Under the pieces are notes generated by a model that saw only the letters and a program-made list of their open reading frames with translations, searched no databases and was not told where the DNA came from. Positions 16,815 through 25,491 of a DNA stretch of 57,391 nt are shown here, piece after piece; positions within the stretch are counted from its first letter, which is position 1, and the number at the start of each line of letters is the position of its first letter. The DNA lies in NCBI GenBank assembly GCA_023703675.1, contig CP097974.1:1136656-1194046 (forward strand), given 5' to 3'. Both the position numbers and the translations under genes were made by a program. This DNA comes from SAR86 cluster bacterium. Its GTDB lineage: Bacteria > Pseudomonadota > Gammaproteobacteria > Magnimaribacterales > AG-339-G14.

Positions 16815-18128
16815 TTAAGACCAACTTATCCTTGAAAAAGCTCCCGTGGAGCAGTAAAAGATATCTCTATTATTGCCAGGAGTCAAAAACATACCATTGG
16901 CCAAAGTAGAATTCACATCGACTTGACTTAATATTTCTCCAGAAAGAATATCCAGAACAACGATTTGATCTCTGCCTTTTTCGTAATGATTAATAACTAG
17001 TTCCCGGCTTTCTGGAAAAACTACAGGTTGCATTGTTGCTCGTAGGTCTACCTTCCAAGAAACTTCCAATTCCTCTTCAGAGTATGAAATACCGGCAATG
17101 CCTCCATTAATGCTATCCCAGGCAACACACATATTAAGTTCGGGGATATTTACTGGAGGAGCAATTATTCCTCCTCCGTCTTTGGCAAAAGGTTCAATGA
17201 AATTTAATTCGCCTGTAGCTAGTGAAATTCTTATTAGTCTTTGCTTACCTTTCCAAGGTGCTGGCGAGCGCCAGCTTAGAGATTGATATTCTTTAAACCT
17301 TCCATTCGGGTGGACGCCGTAAATTGATCTGACAGAATCAATGTCTCCATTGTCCATGATCCAAATGTAGTCATCTGAAATGCATCCATCCCAAGCCAAG
17401 CCTTGATTTCCATTCAATTCTCTATACCTTGGAGCCCAATCATCTTCAACTTCCAGATCTTCTTTTGAAACTCTTATCTTCCAAATTTTTTCTATGCCAG
17501 GGACAAAAATAAATTCGCCGTCACTACTTAAATCTGATGCAATTCTTCCCATTGACCCTTCAGGTAATGATAAAGGAGCATCGAGTGTTTCTAATGTATT
17601 TGGATCAAGTCTAGTTATAGAAGAATTTCCTTGCCTCTCCAATCTGCAATCTTTTGTCACAATGGTTCCATCTGATAGAACCAATAATCCATTGTGGGCT
17701 CTATCAATAGGTAGTTTCGTTTCTTTTACAATTCCGCAATTTCTATCCAAAGAGTGCATGTAATTTCCGTTAACTTTAATAATGTTTCCATTTTCGTGCG
17801 CAGCTATTGCTCCACACCAAACATGTCCCCCGCAAGGCAATTTAGGGCTTTCGCTCAAAATTTCTAATGTAATTGGATCAAATTTCTGCACCCATCCATA
17901 TGGCTCTGGCCCAAAAAAATACGGCATTGTTCCGCCTAAATAAAATTCACCTGCATCCCTTTTAATCACCATAACATTCCATTTATCTGAAGAAACGGTT
18001 TGCACTTCTGCAACTGCATTTTCAGCATTTAATCGTCCCTTCGATGATTTTTGTCTTCTATTTCCTCCACATTCGACTGGCCAAGAAGATTTGAAGTAAC
18101 CGGGTTGGAATTTTTCTCTGTCTATCAT
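16815..18128 (-). CDS. Beta-propeller-like protein of unknown function
   Basis: 437 residues without signal peptide or membrane segment. Repeated blade-like units of about 45-60 residues contain patterns such as 'FDPITLEIL', 'LDPNTLETL', 'SLATGELNF' and 'DILSGEILS', as in PQQ/YVTN-type propellers. No catalytic motif is recognised. It is the first gene of the operon with the ceramidase-like gene, and may be a sugar, lactone or ester-binding propeller enzyme; no function is assigned. Confidence 0.6.
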   Translation of the reverse strand: MIDREKFQPGYFKSSWPVECGGNRRQKSSKGRLNAENAVAEVQTVSSDKWNVMVIKRDAGEFYLGGTMPYFFGPEPYGWVQKFDPITLEILSESPKLPCGGHVWCGAIAAHENGNIIKVNGNYMHSLDRNCGIVKETKLPIDRAHNGLLVLSDGTIVTKDCRLERQGNSSITRLDPNTLETLDAPLSLPEGSMGRIASDLSSDGEFIFVPGIEKIWKIRVSKEDLEVEDDWAPRYRELNGNQGLAWDGCISDDYIWIMDNGDIDSVRSIYGVHPNGRFKEYQSLSWRSPAPWKGKQRLIRISLATGELNFIEPFAKDGGGIIAPPVNIPELNMCVAWDSINGGIAGISYSEEELEVSWKVDLRATMQPVVFPESRELVINHYEKGRDQIVVLDILSGEILSQVDVNSTLANGMFLTPGNNRDIFYCSTGAFSRISWS

Positions 18129-18228
18129 TGATAATCAAAATTTTAACAATATTAAGAAAGGTTTAAGAATTAAAATTCATATAAATAAATGCAATAAATT
18201 TATTCTCTTTATTTTGTGTCTGTGAGTT

Positions 18229-18234
18229 TAATAT
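18229..18234 (+). promoter_or_regulatory. Candidate -10 element at leaderless spacing
   Basis: TAATAT at -12 to -7 relative to the ATG at 18241, with no Shine-Dalgarno sequence between. No convincing -35 hexamer was found. Confidence 0.25.
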
Positions 18235-18240
18235 CCTCAC

Positions 18241-18705
18241 ATGAAACACAATTGGAAAATTAGTTTAATTTTTGCCGCCCTGCTAACGATATTTGTTGCG
18301 TATCCAGCATACTCAGTTAAATACGACAAAAGCAACCCCACTAAAATGTATTCAAAGGCTTATAAAATGATTGATAAGGGTCAATTTTCTAAAGCTCGAA
18401 AAATTTTGAAAAATTATACAAAATCTGAACCAAACGATTCAGACGGTTGGACTCTACTAGCTTTTACTTATAGGAAGCTCGAAAATTACCAGGCATCAGA
18501 AGAATCCTATGTGAAAGCTTTGAATATAGATCCAGATAATAAATCAGCTTTGGAATACCAGGGAGAGTTATTTGTAGAAACTAATCGTTTAGATCAGGCA
18601 AATATGAATTTGGCAAAACTTCAAAAACTATGTCCCGAATCTTGTACAGAACTTGAGAAATTAGAGAGCTACATAACGAATTCAACAAGTAAATCTAATA
18701 TTTAA
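18241..18705 (+). CDS. Exported TPR-repeat protein
   Basis: 154 residues. Signal peptide: basic start, hydrophobic 8-22, likely cleavage after AYS. At least two tetratricopeptide repeats follow (YKMIDKGQFSKARKILKNY, and GWTLLAFTYRKLENYQASEESYVKALNIDPDN), with a partial third. TPRs mediate protein contacts; location is probably periplasmic. Single gene with its own upstream gap; the partner is unknown. Its end is 21 bases from the convergent esterase. Confidence 0.8.
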   Translation: MKHNWKISLIFAALLTIFVAYPAYSVKYDKSNPTKMYSKAYKMIDKGQFSKARKILKNYTKSEPNDSDGWTLLAFTYRKLENYQASEESYVKALNIDPDNKSALEYQGELFVETNRLDQANMNLAKLQKLCPESCTELEKLESYITNSTSKSNI

Positions 18706-18726
18706 TTTATAGAATTAAAAAAAATA

Positions 18727-19689
18727 TTAGTTATCTTTTAAGAGAAAATTAAGAGCTTCCTCAAACCTTTTTCCAAAATCCTCAGGGTTATGTCCAAAAC
18801 CATCGAATACTAAACTTTTAAAGCTTAGATCGTTAGAATAGAAGAGTTCGTCTATTTTATTTTGAGGTTCTTCATAAAATTGATCAAGACTTTCGGTACC
18901 TCGATCGAAGTAAACCCTTTTATCTTTTAACACGTCAAGATTTTCTGTTATGTAAGAATAAATTGCTTCTGTCGTGTATGGGTCGCCAAAAAATTTAATC
19001 TCGCTTCTAAAGGGAAGTAAAACGTAATCCAATGGCCTTATGCCTATCCAGTGGGTTGAAACAGATGCTGCAAATCCAAACCGATGGGGTAACTCAATTA
19101 AAGCGTTTAATGAAATTAGTCCGCCCATACTTGATCCAAGTATCCCTAAATTTTTTGAATTCAAATCTCTTTCAAACTTTACTTCTAAGTAAGGAATTAA
19201 TTCTTCTTCTAAGAATTTTAAGTAATTAAACCTTTCAACATCTACAAAGTTTCTATAAGCAAATCTCCTGAATCCAAAACCAAAATAGCTAATTACTTCC
19301 TTTGGAAAATATTCAGCATATCTCCTAGATTCATCAATGAACTCTCCTCCATTTGAGCCTGCAGCATTTTCTATGCCAATAATAACAACATTAGGTAGTC
19401 GATTTTTTTCATGAAGAGATTGAAGCGTTTCGTCTATACCCCATTCTTCTTTAACCCAATTTATTTCGCCGTCAAAAAGGTATTGGCCGTCTTGGGCAAT
19501 TATAAAAACGGTATTCTGGTCAATTTTATTTTTGTCAGGGTAATAAATCGACAATTTTCTCTCACCCAAAAAATTAGATTGCAATACTTCTTTAGAAAGC
19601 GTTCCAAAAGATACTTCTTCGGCAAAAACAAAAATAGTTTCAAAGCTGCAGGCGCAAATCACTAGGATTTTTAAAATACTTCTAATCAA
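18727..19689 (-). CDS. Exported putative esterase (enterochelin-esterase-like fold)
   Basis: 320 residues with an N-terminal signal (hydrophobic 4-22, cleavage near VFAEE). The nucleophile elbow is GSSMGG with Ser187; the terminal His is in GFGHNPEDF. The early segment KLSIYYPD followed by VFIIAQDGQYLFDG fits the putative-esterase family containing Fes and esterase D-like enzymes. It overlaps the GH84 gene by 8 bases, so a carbohydrate ester is a reasonable substrate guess. Actual substrate is unknown. Confidence 0.82.
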   Translation of the reverse strand: MIRSILKILVICACSFETIFVFAEEVSFGTLSKEVLQSNFLGERKLSIYYPDKNKIDQNTVFIIAQDGQYLFDGEINWVKEEWGIDETLQSLHEKNRLPNVVIIGIENAAGSNGGEFIDESRRYAEYFPKEVISYFGFGFRRFAYRNFVDVERFNYLKFLEEELIPYLEVKFERDLNSKNLGILGSSMGGLISLNALIELPHRFGFAASVSTHWIGIRPLDYVLLPFRSEIKFFGDPYTTEAIYSYITENLDVLKDKRVYFDRGTESLDQFYEEPQNKIDELFYSNDLSFKSLVFDGFGHNPEDFGKRFEEALNFLLKDN

Positions 19690-20725
19690 TTTTCTTTAAA
19701 TTAAAACGAGATTCAAGCAATCCTGATGAGTCTTCCTTTTTCAAAAATTTTCTCAAAATATGTAGGTATGGATAAATTTCTTGTTTTATAGGCCCAGTCC
19801 ATTTCCAAAGTAAAAATTCGACTGCGCTAACTTCCTCCGCTGAACCAGTAAAGCTTGCATCCAATTTAAATAAATTTGAAACCTTTTCAAATTGCTCTGG
19901 AAGTCCAGCATTTTCGAAAAGAGAATGAACCTCTTCTTGTCGATGAAAAACTTTATTGGCTAAAGCTTCTAAGCAAAACTTATCTACATTTAACAAACCT
20001 GTTCCATTTATCATGATTCCCTCTAGGCTTTCTAATTTAGATTGATCGTCTTCATCAAACGCTTCAATCACTACTTTTGGTAGGCAATAGTCGTTGGCAT
20101 AAAAGTTATCCCAAACGATTAATTTATGATTCAGTGCACCCTTCCAGCTCTCGATAGCTTCTTCGGTATAACTGGAAGATACAACCTTGGATCCTGTCCA
20201 AAAAATTGGGATTTCTTTATCTAAATTTTTCGATAATTCTTTTAAATAAATACTTTCTAACAAATTTGGTTTTGCCAGTTGCTCGCAGTACTCAGAAGGT
20301 ACGCAAAAAAAGTTAATGTCTTTGAACTTATCATTGCATCTATTCAAAATCTCAGCATGCTTCTCTCCATTTTGCTCTTCAAAAAGGTCATCAAAAAGAA
20401 TCACTACATCTAAAATCTCCAATTGCCTAGATTCAGAAATTTTCCTAAAGAGCTCATCATAAGAGTTTTTAAAATCTATTCCTGGTGAAATTCCAAACAA
20501 AAATTTTACTTCGTTTGCTCTACAACTTTTGCTGAATTGACTTAGCCCTTTTTTTATCGATTCTGGATAAGGCTCCTTCCAATTTAATCGATGGTAGGGA
20601 TCTTCTTTAGGACAATAAAAATAAGTATTTAATTTTTGATTAACTATCTGCTGTAAAATTTCTTCTCGCTCATTCCATGAGAGCAGCTTCCCAAAATAAC
20701 CTTCTATGTAACCATTGAGTTTCAT
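19682..20725 (-). CDS. GH84-family beta-N-acetylglucosaminidase-like protein
   Basis: 347 residues. The GH84 catalytic-domain start is clear: GYIEGYFGKLLSWNER (5-20), NTYFYCPKEDPYHR (33-46) and KEPYP, followed by the catalytic Asp pair Asp112-Asp113 in VILFDDLF. GH84 enzymes remove terminal GlcNAc by substrate-assisted catalysis and include O-GlcNAcase and bacterial NagJ. No signal peptide is seen and the length is a bare catalytic domain plus a short tail, so the protein appears cytosolic. It lies between cytochrome b561 and the esterase in one operon. Confidence 0.85.
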   Translation of the reverse strand: MKLNGYIEGYFGKLLSWNEREEILQQIVNQKLNTYFYCPKEDPYHRLNWKEPYPESIKKGLSQFSKSCRANEVKFLFGISPGIDFKNSYDELFRKISESRQLEILDVVILFDDLFEEQNGEKHAEILNRCNDKFKDINFFCVPSEYCEQLAKPNLLESIYLKELSKNLDKEIPIFWTGSKVVSSSYTEEAIESWKGALNHKLIVWDNFYANDYCLPKVVIEAFDEDDQSKLESLEGIMINGTGLLNVDKFCLEALANKVFHRQEEVHSLFENAGLPEQFEKVSNLFKLDASFTGSAEEVSAVEFLLWKWTGPIKQEIYPYLHILRKFLKKEDSSGLLESRFNLKKID

Positions 20726-20731
20726 AATCTG

Positions 20732-21274
20732 TCATTTGACGGTTTTTCTTGTCCAAAACTTGGTCATATTTTTAGTCGTATCGTCCTTGACAATAAAATG
20801 ATGGTACAAAGCAGCTAATATATGCACCACAATCAACGCGATAATCGCATTTGTCGCAAACTCGTGGACAGCCCTGATCAAATTAAACATATTAGAATTA
20901 TCTACCTCTGACGATAAATTTAATGCACCAAAGACAACTATTGGATCACTTGTGAAATTCGCAGAAGCAATTCCAGTAACAATTAATAACCCCATTAAAA
21001 AATACAAGCCGTAATGGCCAGTCTTTGCCATAACAACCTGCCAACTAGGCATCGATTCTGGTAAGCTCGGAGCGCCATATAAAAATCTAAGAAATATTCT
21101 CAAGATAAATAAGAAGGTTACTATAAGCCCGGCAGTAGCATGATCGACTCTAGATTCTAGACGATCCCAGAGCTCCATGTCCCCGCCAAATTTTTGAGCG
21201 ACATTTAAATCCAACATGATGACGATTGCCATCAACCAGTGAATAACTTTTTGCGCTCTAAGATAATCTATCAT
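20732..21274 (-). CDS. Cytochrome b561-type membrane protein
   Basis: 180 residues with four hydrophobic helices and the b561 His pattern: His12 in QKVIHWLMA, a His in VDHATAG, GHYGLYFLMG, and AVHEFATN plus VVHILAALYHH at the end. Bacterial CybB-like proteins are diheme inner-membrane quinol oxidoreductases, often superoxide-linked. First gene of the GH84/esterase operon; the functional tie to those genes is not obvious. Confidence 0.88.
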   Translation of the reverse strand: MIDYLRAQKVIHWLMAIVIMLDLNVAQKFGGDMELWDRLESRVDHATAGLIVTFLFILRIFLRFLYGAPSLPESMPSWQVVMAKTGHYGLYFLMGLLIVTGIASANFTSDPIVVFGALNLSSEVDNSNMFNLIRAVHEFATNAIIALIVVHILAALYHHFIVKDDTTKNMTKFWTRKTVK

Positions 21275-21356
21275 TTGTTAAACCTATTCTAGCAAATTCT
21301 TTTTATATTCTTATAAGGCGATTTTTAAATATTTTAAAGTAATATCTTTGTCCCCT

Positions 21357-22781
21357 ATGGATGTAATAGTTTTGCAAAGAGACCTGAGGCTGCTTGACAA
21401 CCCAGCTTTGTATTATGGTTCTAAAAAAGAAAATTATTGCGTCGTTTACGTTTATGATAAAAATTACTGGCAATCTTATGGGAGGTCCCCGAGGCAATTA
21501 AAATTTGCTGTTGATTGTCTAAAAGAGCTTAACGAAAATCTAAAAAACCTAAATTCTAAGGTTTTTATCTTCGAAGGTTCTTTCGAAAAATTAAGTATTT
21601 TTTTAAATAAAGAACTACCCCATTCAAAAATTCATCTCAACCACTGCACTGATAACCTTTATCATCGTGAAGACTTAAAGAAATTTTTAAATAATTTCGA
21701 AAGTGAAGCTGTAGCAATATATGACAATTTTGGTCTACAACTCCATCAATTTGACAGAGACAATTGGTCAAATGATTGGAATAAAATAATGAATAAACCT
21801 TTATTAGATCTTCCAAGTAATACCAATTTTGTAAAGAAATTACCGCTTTTAAGTTTTGAAGATTTTGAGCAAAGTTTAAAAATTAATAATTCTTCTCTAA
21901 ACAACATACAAAAAGGTGGGGAAAAATTAGCTTCTGTCTTACTCAACTCTTTCTTTGAATATCGAGCGGATGGATACAGTAAAAAAATGTCTTGTCCAAA
22001 AGAAGCAGAAGCTGCTTGTTCTAGACTCTCTCCTCATATAGCTTTTGGATCAATTTCGATTAGAAAAATCTATCAAGAATTAAATAACGTTTTAATCTTC
22101 TCGCCTTATAAAAAAGATCTTTTGTCTTTTAAAAAAAGACTCCATTGGCATTGTCACTTTGTGCAAAAACTTGAAACAGAACCAGAACTTGAATTTAGAT
22201 CCATGCATCCCTTTTGCGACGAATTGAGGACAGAAGAGGACTCTGAACTAATAGAAAAATGGATAAAAGGCCAAACCGGGTTTCCTTTTTTAGATGCGTG
22301 TATTACTTACTTAAATACCAATGGATGGATAAATTTTAGGATGCGAGCGATGATAATGTCATTTGCTAGTTACAATCTTTGGCAGCCATGGCAGAAAACT
22401 TCACCTTTGCTTGCAGAGCTCTTCACAGACTTTGAGCCCGGAATCCATATCAGCCAAGTTCAAATGCAAAGTGGCGTTACTGGTATCAATTTACCTAGAA
22501 TCTATTCAGTCTTCAAACAAAGTTTGGATCAGGACTCAACTGCTGAATGGACTAAGAAAATGATCCCACAACTTGAAAATGTTGAAATCGAACTGATTCA
22601 CAACGCTGAATTAAAAGACATTTACTACGATCAAATTGTCGATCCAAAACTCTCTGCAAAAAAAGCTAGAGATACAGTTTGGGCAATGAGAAAAAATAGT
22701 GACTTTAAAAAAATTGCTCGAGAAGTCTATCTTAAGCACGGAAGCAGAAAGAAACAGCAATTTAGCCGCGTTTCAAATTGA
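21357..22781 (+). CDS. Cryptochrome/DNA photolyase family protein
   Basis: 474 residues from ATG 21357; a TTG at 21348 is an alternative. N-terminal photolyase domain begins VIVLQRDLRLLDNPAL. The C-terminal FAD domain shows the GFPFLDAC segment, GWINFRMRAMIMSFASYNLWQPW and EPGIHISQVQMQSGVTGINLPRIYSVFKQ, the last a variant of the usual ARIFNP region. These flavoproteins use blue light to repair pyrimidine dimers or to signal; the distinction cannot be drawn from sequence alone. Fits a sunlit habitat. Ends 2 bases from the convergent gene. Confidence 0.85.
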   Translation: MDVIVLQRDLRLLDNPALYYGSKKENYCVVYVYDKNYWQSYGRSPRQLKFAVDCLKELNENLKNLNSKVFIFEGSFEKLSIFLNKELPHSKIHLNHCTDNLYHREDLKKFLNNFESEAVAIYDNFGLQLHQFDRDNWSNDWNKIMNKPLLDLPSNTNFVKKLPLLSFEDFEQSLKINNSSLNNIQKGGEKLASVLLNSFFEYRADGYSKKMSCPKEAEAACSRLSPHIAFGSISIRKIYQELNNVLIFSPYKKDLLSFKKRLHWHCHFVQKLETEPELEFRSMHPFCDELRTEEDSELIEKWIKGQTGFPFLDACITYLNTNGWINFRMRAMIMSFASYNLWQPWQKTSPLLAELFTDFEPGIHISQVQMQSGVTGINLPRIYSVFKQSLDQDSTAEWTKKMIPQLENVEIELIHNAELKDIYYDQIVDPKLSAKKARDTVWAMRKNSDFKKIAREVYLKHGSRKKQQFSRVSN

Positions 22782-22783
22782 AT

Positions 22784-23152
22784 TTACGAAAGATCGATAG
22801 AAAACTTTTTTAAAGTTTCCAAATCAACAAGTTCCAAAATTTTTTGATTACTTTTTCGTAAAAACAATTTTGGTGCTTTGTCGTATTCAAAAGCTTCTTT
22901 CCACCTTTCAGCACAGATACACCAATGATCCCCCTCTTTCAAACCGGGGAAATTAAATTCAGGTTTTGGAGTCGATAAATCATTACCTCGTAATTTAGAA
23001 AACTCTAAAAAATCTTCAGTCATTTGTGCACATACTACGTGCAGCCCTCTATCCATTTCGTCTGTTCGGCAAAAACCGTCACGAAAAAACCCGGTTATTG
23101 GATTAGCACAACACTCTTCTATAGGCTCTCCAAAAATATTTAATTGTTCCAT
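22784..23152 (-). CDS. DUF2237-family protein
   Basis: 122 residues. Clear family match: NIFGEPIEECCANPITGFFRDG, HVVCAQMTEDFLEFSK, RGNDLSTPKPEFNFPGLKEGDHWCICAERWKEA. Conserved Cys and His could bind metal, but no function is established for the family. Last gene of a four-gene operon starting at 24697, 4 bases after the DUF4149-like gene. Confidence 0.88.
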   Translation of the reverse strand: MEQLNIFGEPIEECCANPITGFFRDGFCRTDEMDRGLHVVCAQMTEDFLEFSKLRGNDLSTPKPEFNFPGLKEGDHWCICAERWKEAFEYDKAPKLFLRKSNQKILELVDLETLKKFSIDLS

Positions 23153-23156
23153 CTTT

Positions 23157-23543
23157 CTAAATAAAAATTATTAAAGAAATATTTCCAAACAAAACTAAAA
23201 GAGTTAGAGAGACACTCACAAAATGCAACCGATTGAATGACGTAGTATTTCCTTCATCTCTCGCTCTATTAGTCATTGGGACTAAATAGTAACAAGTTGT
23301 CATTAGAACGACCGTACTCAATGGAATTAAAGTTGTCATCAAGTTATTACTGAATAAAGATATAAGAAAAGAAAAAAGCCCAATTAAAGCTATCGTAAAA
23401 AATAATTTTGGAAATATACTCCTCAAAAATGGGCCTGCCTGATCTTCTGGAATTACTTTAAAAACTGTAGGAGCGACTAGGGCAGACTGAAAAATTATCA
23501 TTCCTGAAATTAATCCTGATAAGAAAACTAAAATAGAGTTCAT
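23157..23543 (-). CDS. DUF4149/TMEM205-like membrane protein
   Basis: 128 residues with four hydrophobic helices. Family pattern: SALVAPTVFKVIPEDQAGPFLRSIFP at the first-second helix region, then NRARDEG and FNRLHFVSVSL before the last helix. Function is unknown for this family. It lies 2 bases after the IsdG-like gene in the operon. Confidence 0.75.
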   Translation of the reverse strand: MNSILVFLSGLISGMIIFQSALVAPTVFKVIPEDQAGPFLRSIFPKLFFTIALIGLFSFLISLFSNNLMTTLIPLSTVVLMTTCYYLVPMTNRARDEGNTTSFNRLHFVSVSLTLLVLFGNISLIIFI

Positions 23544-23545
23544 TG

Positions 23546-23848
23546 TTAAATTATCTGGTCAAAAATCTCTAAGTTAGGGGGCCCTAAGTACAAGTCTCGA
23601 TGAATGCCAGCGTTTTTATGAGCAAGTTTAAAAGCTACAGATTTGGTCCAATCAATAAATGCGTCTTCGCTCTCCCAAATACTATGAGAAGCATAAAGCG
23701 AATAACTTTCTGTTTCCGCACCTTTAAGTAAGTTAAATTTAACGAAGCCTTTTACTCCTTCTAAATGAGTATCTCTCTCTTTCCAAACCTTCTCAAATTC
23801 TTGTTCCTTACCTTTCACGATTTTAAATCTATTCATAGCTAAAAACAT
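23546..23848 (-). CDS. IsdG/HmoA-like heme-degrading monooxygenase (ABM fold)
   Basis: 100 residues of the antibiotic-biosynthesis-monooxygenase fold. The three residues that define IsdG-type heme oxygenases are in place: Asn6 (AMNRFKI), Trp67 (FIDWTKS) and His77 (FKLAHKNAG). IsdG/IsdI carry Asn6/7, Trp66/67 and His76/77. Predicted to bind heme and open the porphyrin ring, releasing iron. No heme uptake gene is nearby. An Asn-Trp-His lookalike in another ABM protein remains possible. Confidence 0.78.
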   Translation of the reverse strand: MFLAMNRFKIVKGKEQEFEKVWKERDTHLEGVKGFVKFNLLKGAETESYSLYASHSIWESEDAFIDWTKSVAFKLAHKNAGIHRDLYLGPPNLEIFDQII

Positions 23849-23875
23849 TCTGCCCTCCTTAAAAAACCTTTAATT

Positions 23876-24697
23876 TTATTTTCCTGAGAATTTAGGTTGT
23901 TTTTTTTCTACAAAAGCTTTTACGGCGTTTTTGTGATCCGTTGTTTGTCCACAGTGCACATGATGTGTCGCTTCAAGATCAAGGCACTCATCGACGTCGC
24001 CATTCATTGCTCGATTTAGATTCTCTTTCATATACCTAAAAGCAACCGATGGCCCGGCAGCAAGCTGTTCTGCAATTTCTTTTGTTTTGGCTTCTAGACT
24101 TTCTGCGTCTACAACCCAATTAGTTAGCCCAAGATTCAAAGCTTCTTCCGCTGAAACTCGGTCCGAGAGAAAATATAATTCTCTTGCTTTAGCCGAACCG
24201 ATAAGCTGAGACATAAAATATGTTCCGCCGTAATCTCCAGAAAATCCAACTTTAGCAAAAGCTGTTGTCATAAATGCAACTGATGACATAATTCTCAAAT
24301 CACAGGACAAAGCGTAGGACAATCCAGCACCAGCAGCAGCTCCTGAAAGCGAGGCAATCGTCGGTTTCGGCATTTTGTAGAGCTTGCCTGAAGTGCCGCG
24401 TTGATTATCTCTTTGTCTATGAATGGCTTTATCAATTGTATCTTCTCCGCCATTTCCCTCATTCTTTGCATTCATGCCCTTCACATCTCCACCGGCACAA
24501 AATGCATTGCCAGCGCCTGTTAAAACAATGCACCTAACTTCTTCATTCAATTCAAACTCAGCAATTTTTTCTTGCAGAGCTCCATTCATTTCAGAAGACA
24601 TTGCATTCCTTGCTTCAGGTCGATTCATGGTCAAGTAACCAACGTTATTTTCAATTCTTGCAAGAAGATGTTCTGTTCCCGTGTCTAGATTTTTCAT
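23876..24697 (-). CDS. Enoyl-CoA hydratase/isomerase family protein, atypical active site
   Basis: 273 residues of crotonase fold: GAGNAFCAGGDVKGM (oxyanion loop), SLSGAAAGAGLSYALSCDL (second oxyanion helix). The two Glu of enoyl-CoA hydratase are missing: the first site reads GAGLSYA and the second AKVGFSGDYGG, where an Asp is present. It may be an isomerase, dehalogenase or other crotonase acting on a CoA thioester. GAGG precedes the ATG. First gene of the operon with IsdG-like, DUF4149 and DUF2237 genes. Confidence 0.85.
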   Translation of the reverse strand: MKNLDTGTEHLLARIENNVGYLTMNRPEARNAMSSEMNGALQEKIAEFELNEEVRCIVLTGAGNAFCAGGDVKGMNAKNEGNGGEDTIDKAIHRQRDNQRGTSGKLYKMPKPTIASLSGAAAGAGLSYALSCDLRIMSSVAFMTTAFAKVGFSGDYGGTYFMSQLIGSAKARELYFLSDRVSAEEALNLGLTNWVVDAESLEAKTKEIAEQLAAGPSVAFRYMKENLNRAMNGDVDECLDLEATHHVHCGQTTDHKNAVKAFVEKKQPKFSGK

Positions 24698-24738
24698 TTG
24701 TTCCTCACTAGTTTTTTATTTGTTATTCTACAAAGATT

Positions 24739-25488
24739 ATGAGATTAAGACAGTTAGTATTTGTATCCAAAGAAAGAGATGAGCTATCTAGAAAGATATG
24801 TAACATTTTCGATCTCAAAGAAACTTTTCATGATCCAGGGTTAATAAATTTTGGCCTAGAAAATGTTTTGATCCCTCTTAATGACACCTTTTTTGAAATA
24901 GTAATGCCTGTGAAGGAGAACACCACTGCAGAAAGATTTTTTGATAAAAGAGGTGGTGAGGGAGGGTATATGATTATTGTTGATGTTGAAAATTTTGAAA
25001 GTGAAAATGAAAGAGTAAAAAAAACTGATATAGAAATTGTTTGGAATGGTGAAAGAAATGAAGAAGGAATTCATGCGAGAACTATACACCTTCATCCTAG
25101 GCAGGTAGGTGGCGCTATCCTTTCTCTAGACAAGATGATACCTGATGAAGCTTGGTTGTGGGCTGGTACAAGCTGGAAAAAGGACATAAATAAATCTTTA
25201 GTTAATTGTCTGTCTGGTGTAATTCTTCAATCAACGGATCCAGAAATTCTTTGTTCGAAGTGGGAAAAAGCGCTTGGAAAAGAAAGAGCGATAGGAGATG
25301 AATTAACTATTCCTTTAAAAGAATCAAACATAAGTTTTATACAAAAAGATGATGGAAGGGGTGAAGGTATCTATGCCTTCGTATTGAAAGCTTTGGATAA
25401 AGAAAAAATTATAGAAAACGCCAAAAAAAATGATGCTTGGAAAGACGAAGAGATTTATGTTGGTGGCGTAAGAATAATATTGGAGTAA
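24739..25488 (+). CDS. VOC/glyoxalase-like domain protein
   Basis: 249 residues. The start MRLRQLVFVSKERDELSRKICNIFDLKE is typical of glyoxalase-like (Glyoxalase_3-type) proteins, with FGLENVLIPLNDTFFEIVMPV as the paired strand and a second module after residue 155. VOC proteins are metal enzymes or binders of small molecules. No full set of metal ligands could be assigned. Single gene; no Shine-Dalgarno visible. Ends 3 bases from the convergent hydroxylase. Confidence 0.72.
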   Translation: MRLRQLVFVSKERDELSRKICNIFDLKETFHDPGLINFGLENVLIPLNDTFFEIVMPVKENTTAERFFDKRGGEGGYMIIVDVENFESENERVKKTDIEIVWNGERNEEGIHARTIHLHPRQVGGAILSLDKMIPDEAWLWAGTSWKKDINKSLVNCLSGVILQSTDPEILCSKWEKALGKERAIGDELTIPLKESNISFIQKDDGRGEGIYAFVLKALDKEKIIENAKKNDAWKDEEIYVGGVRIILE

Positions 25489-25491
25489 GCT

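Noticed and set aside
21348-21356. TTG start of the photolyase gene
   Set aside because: It adds only three residues; ATG 21357 begins the conserved MDVIVLQRDLR and is preferred, though TTG is not excluded.
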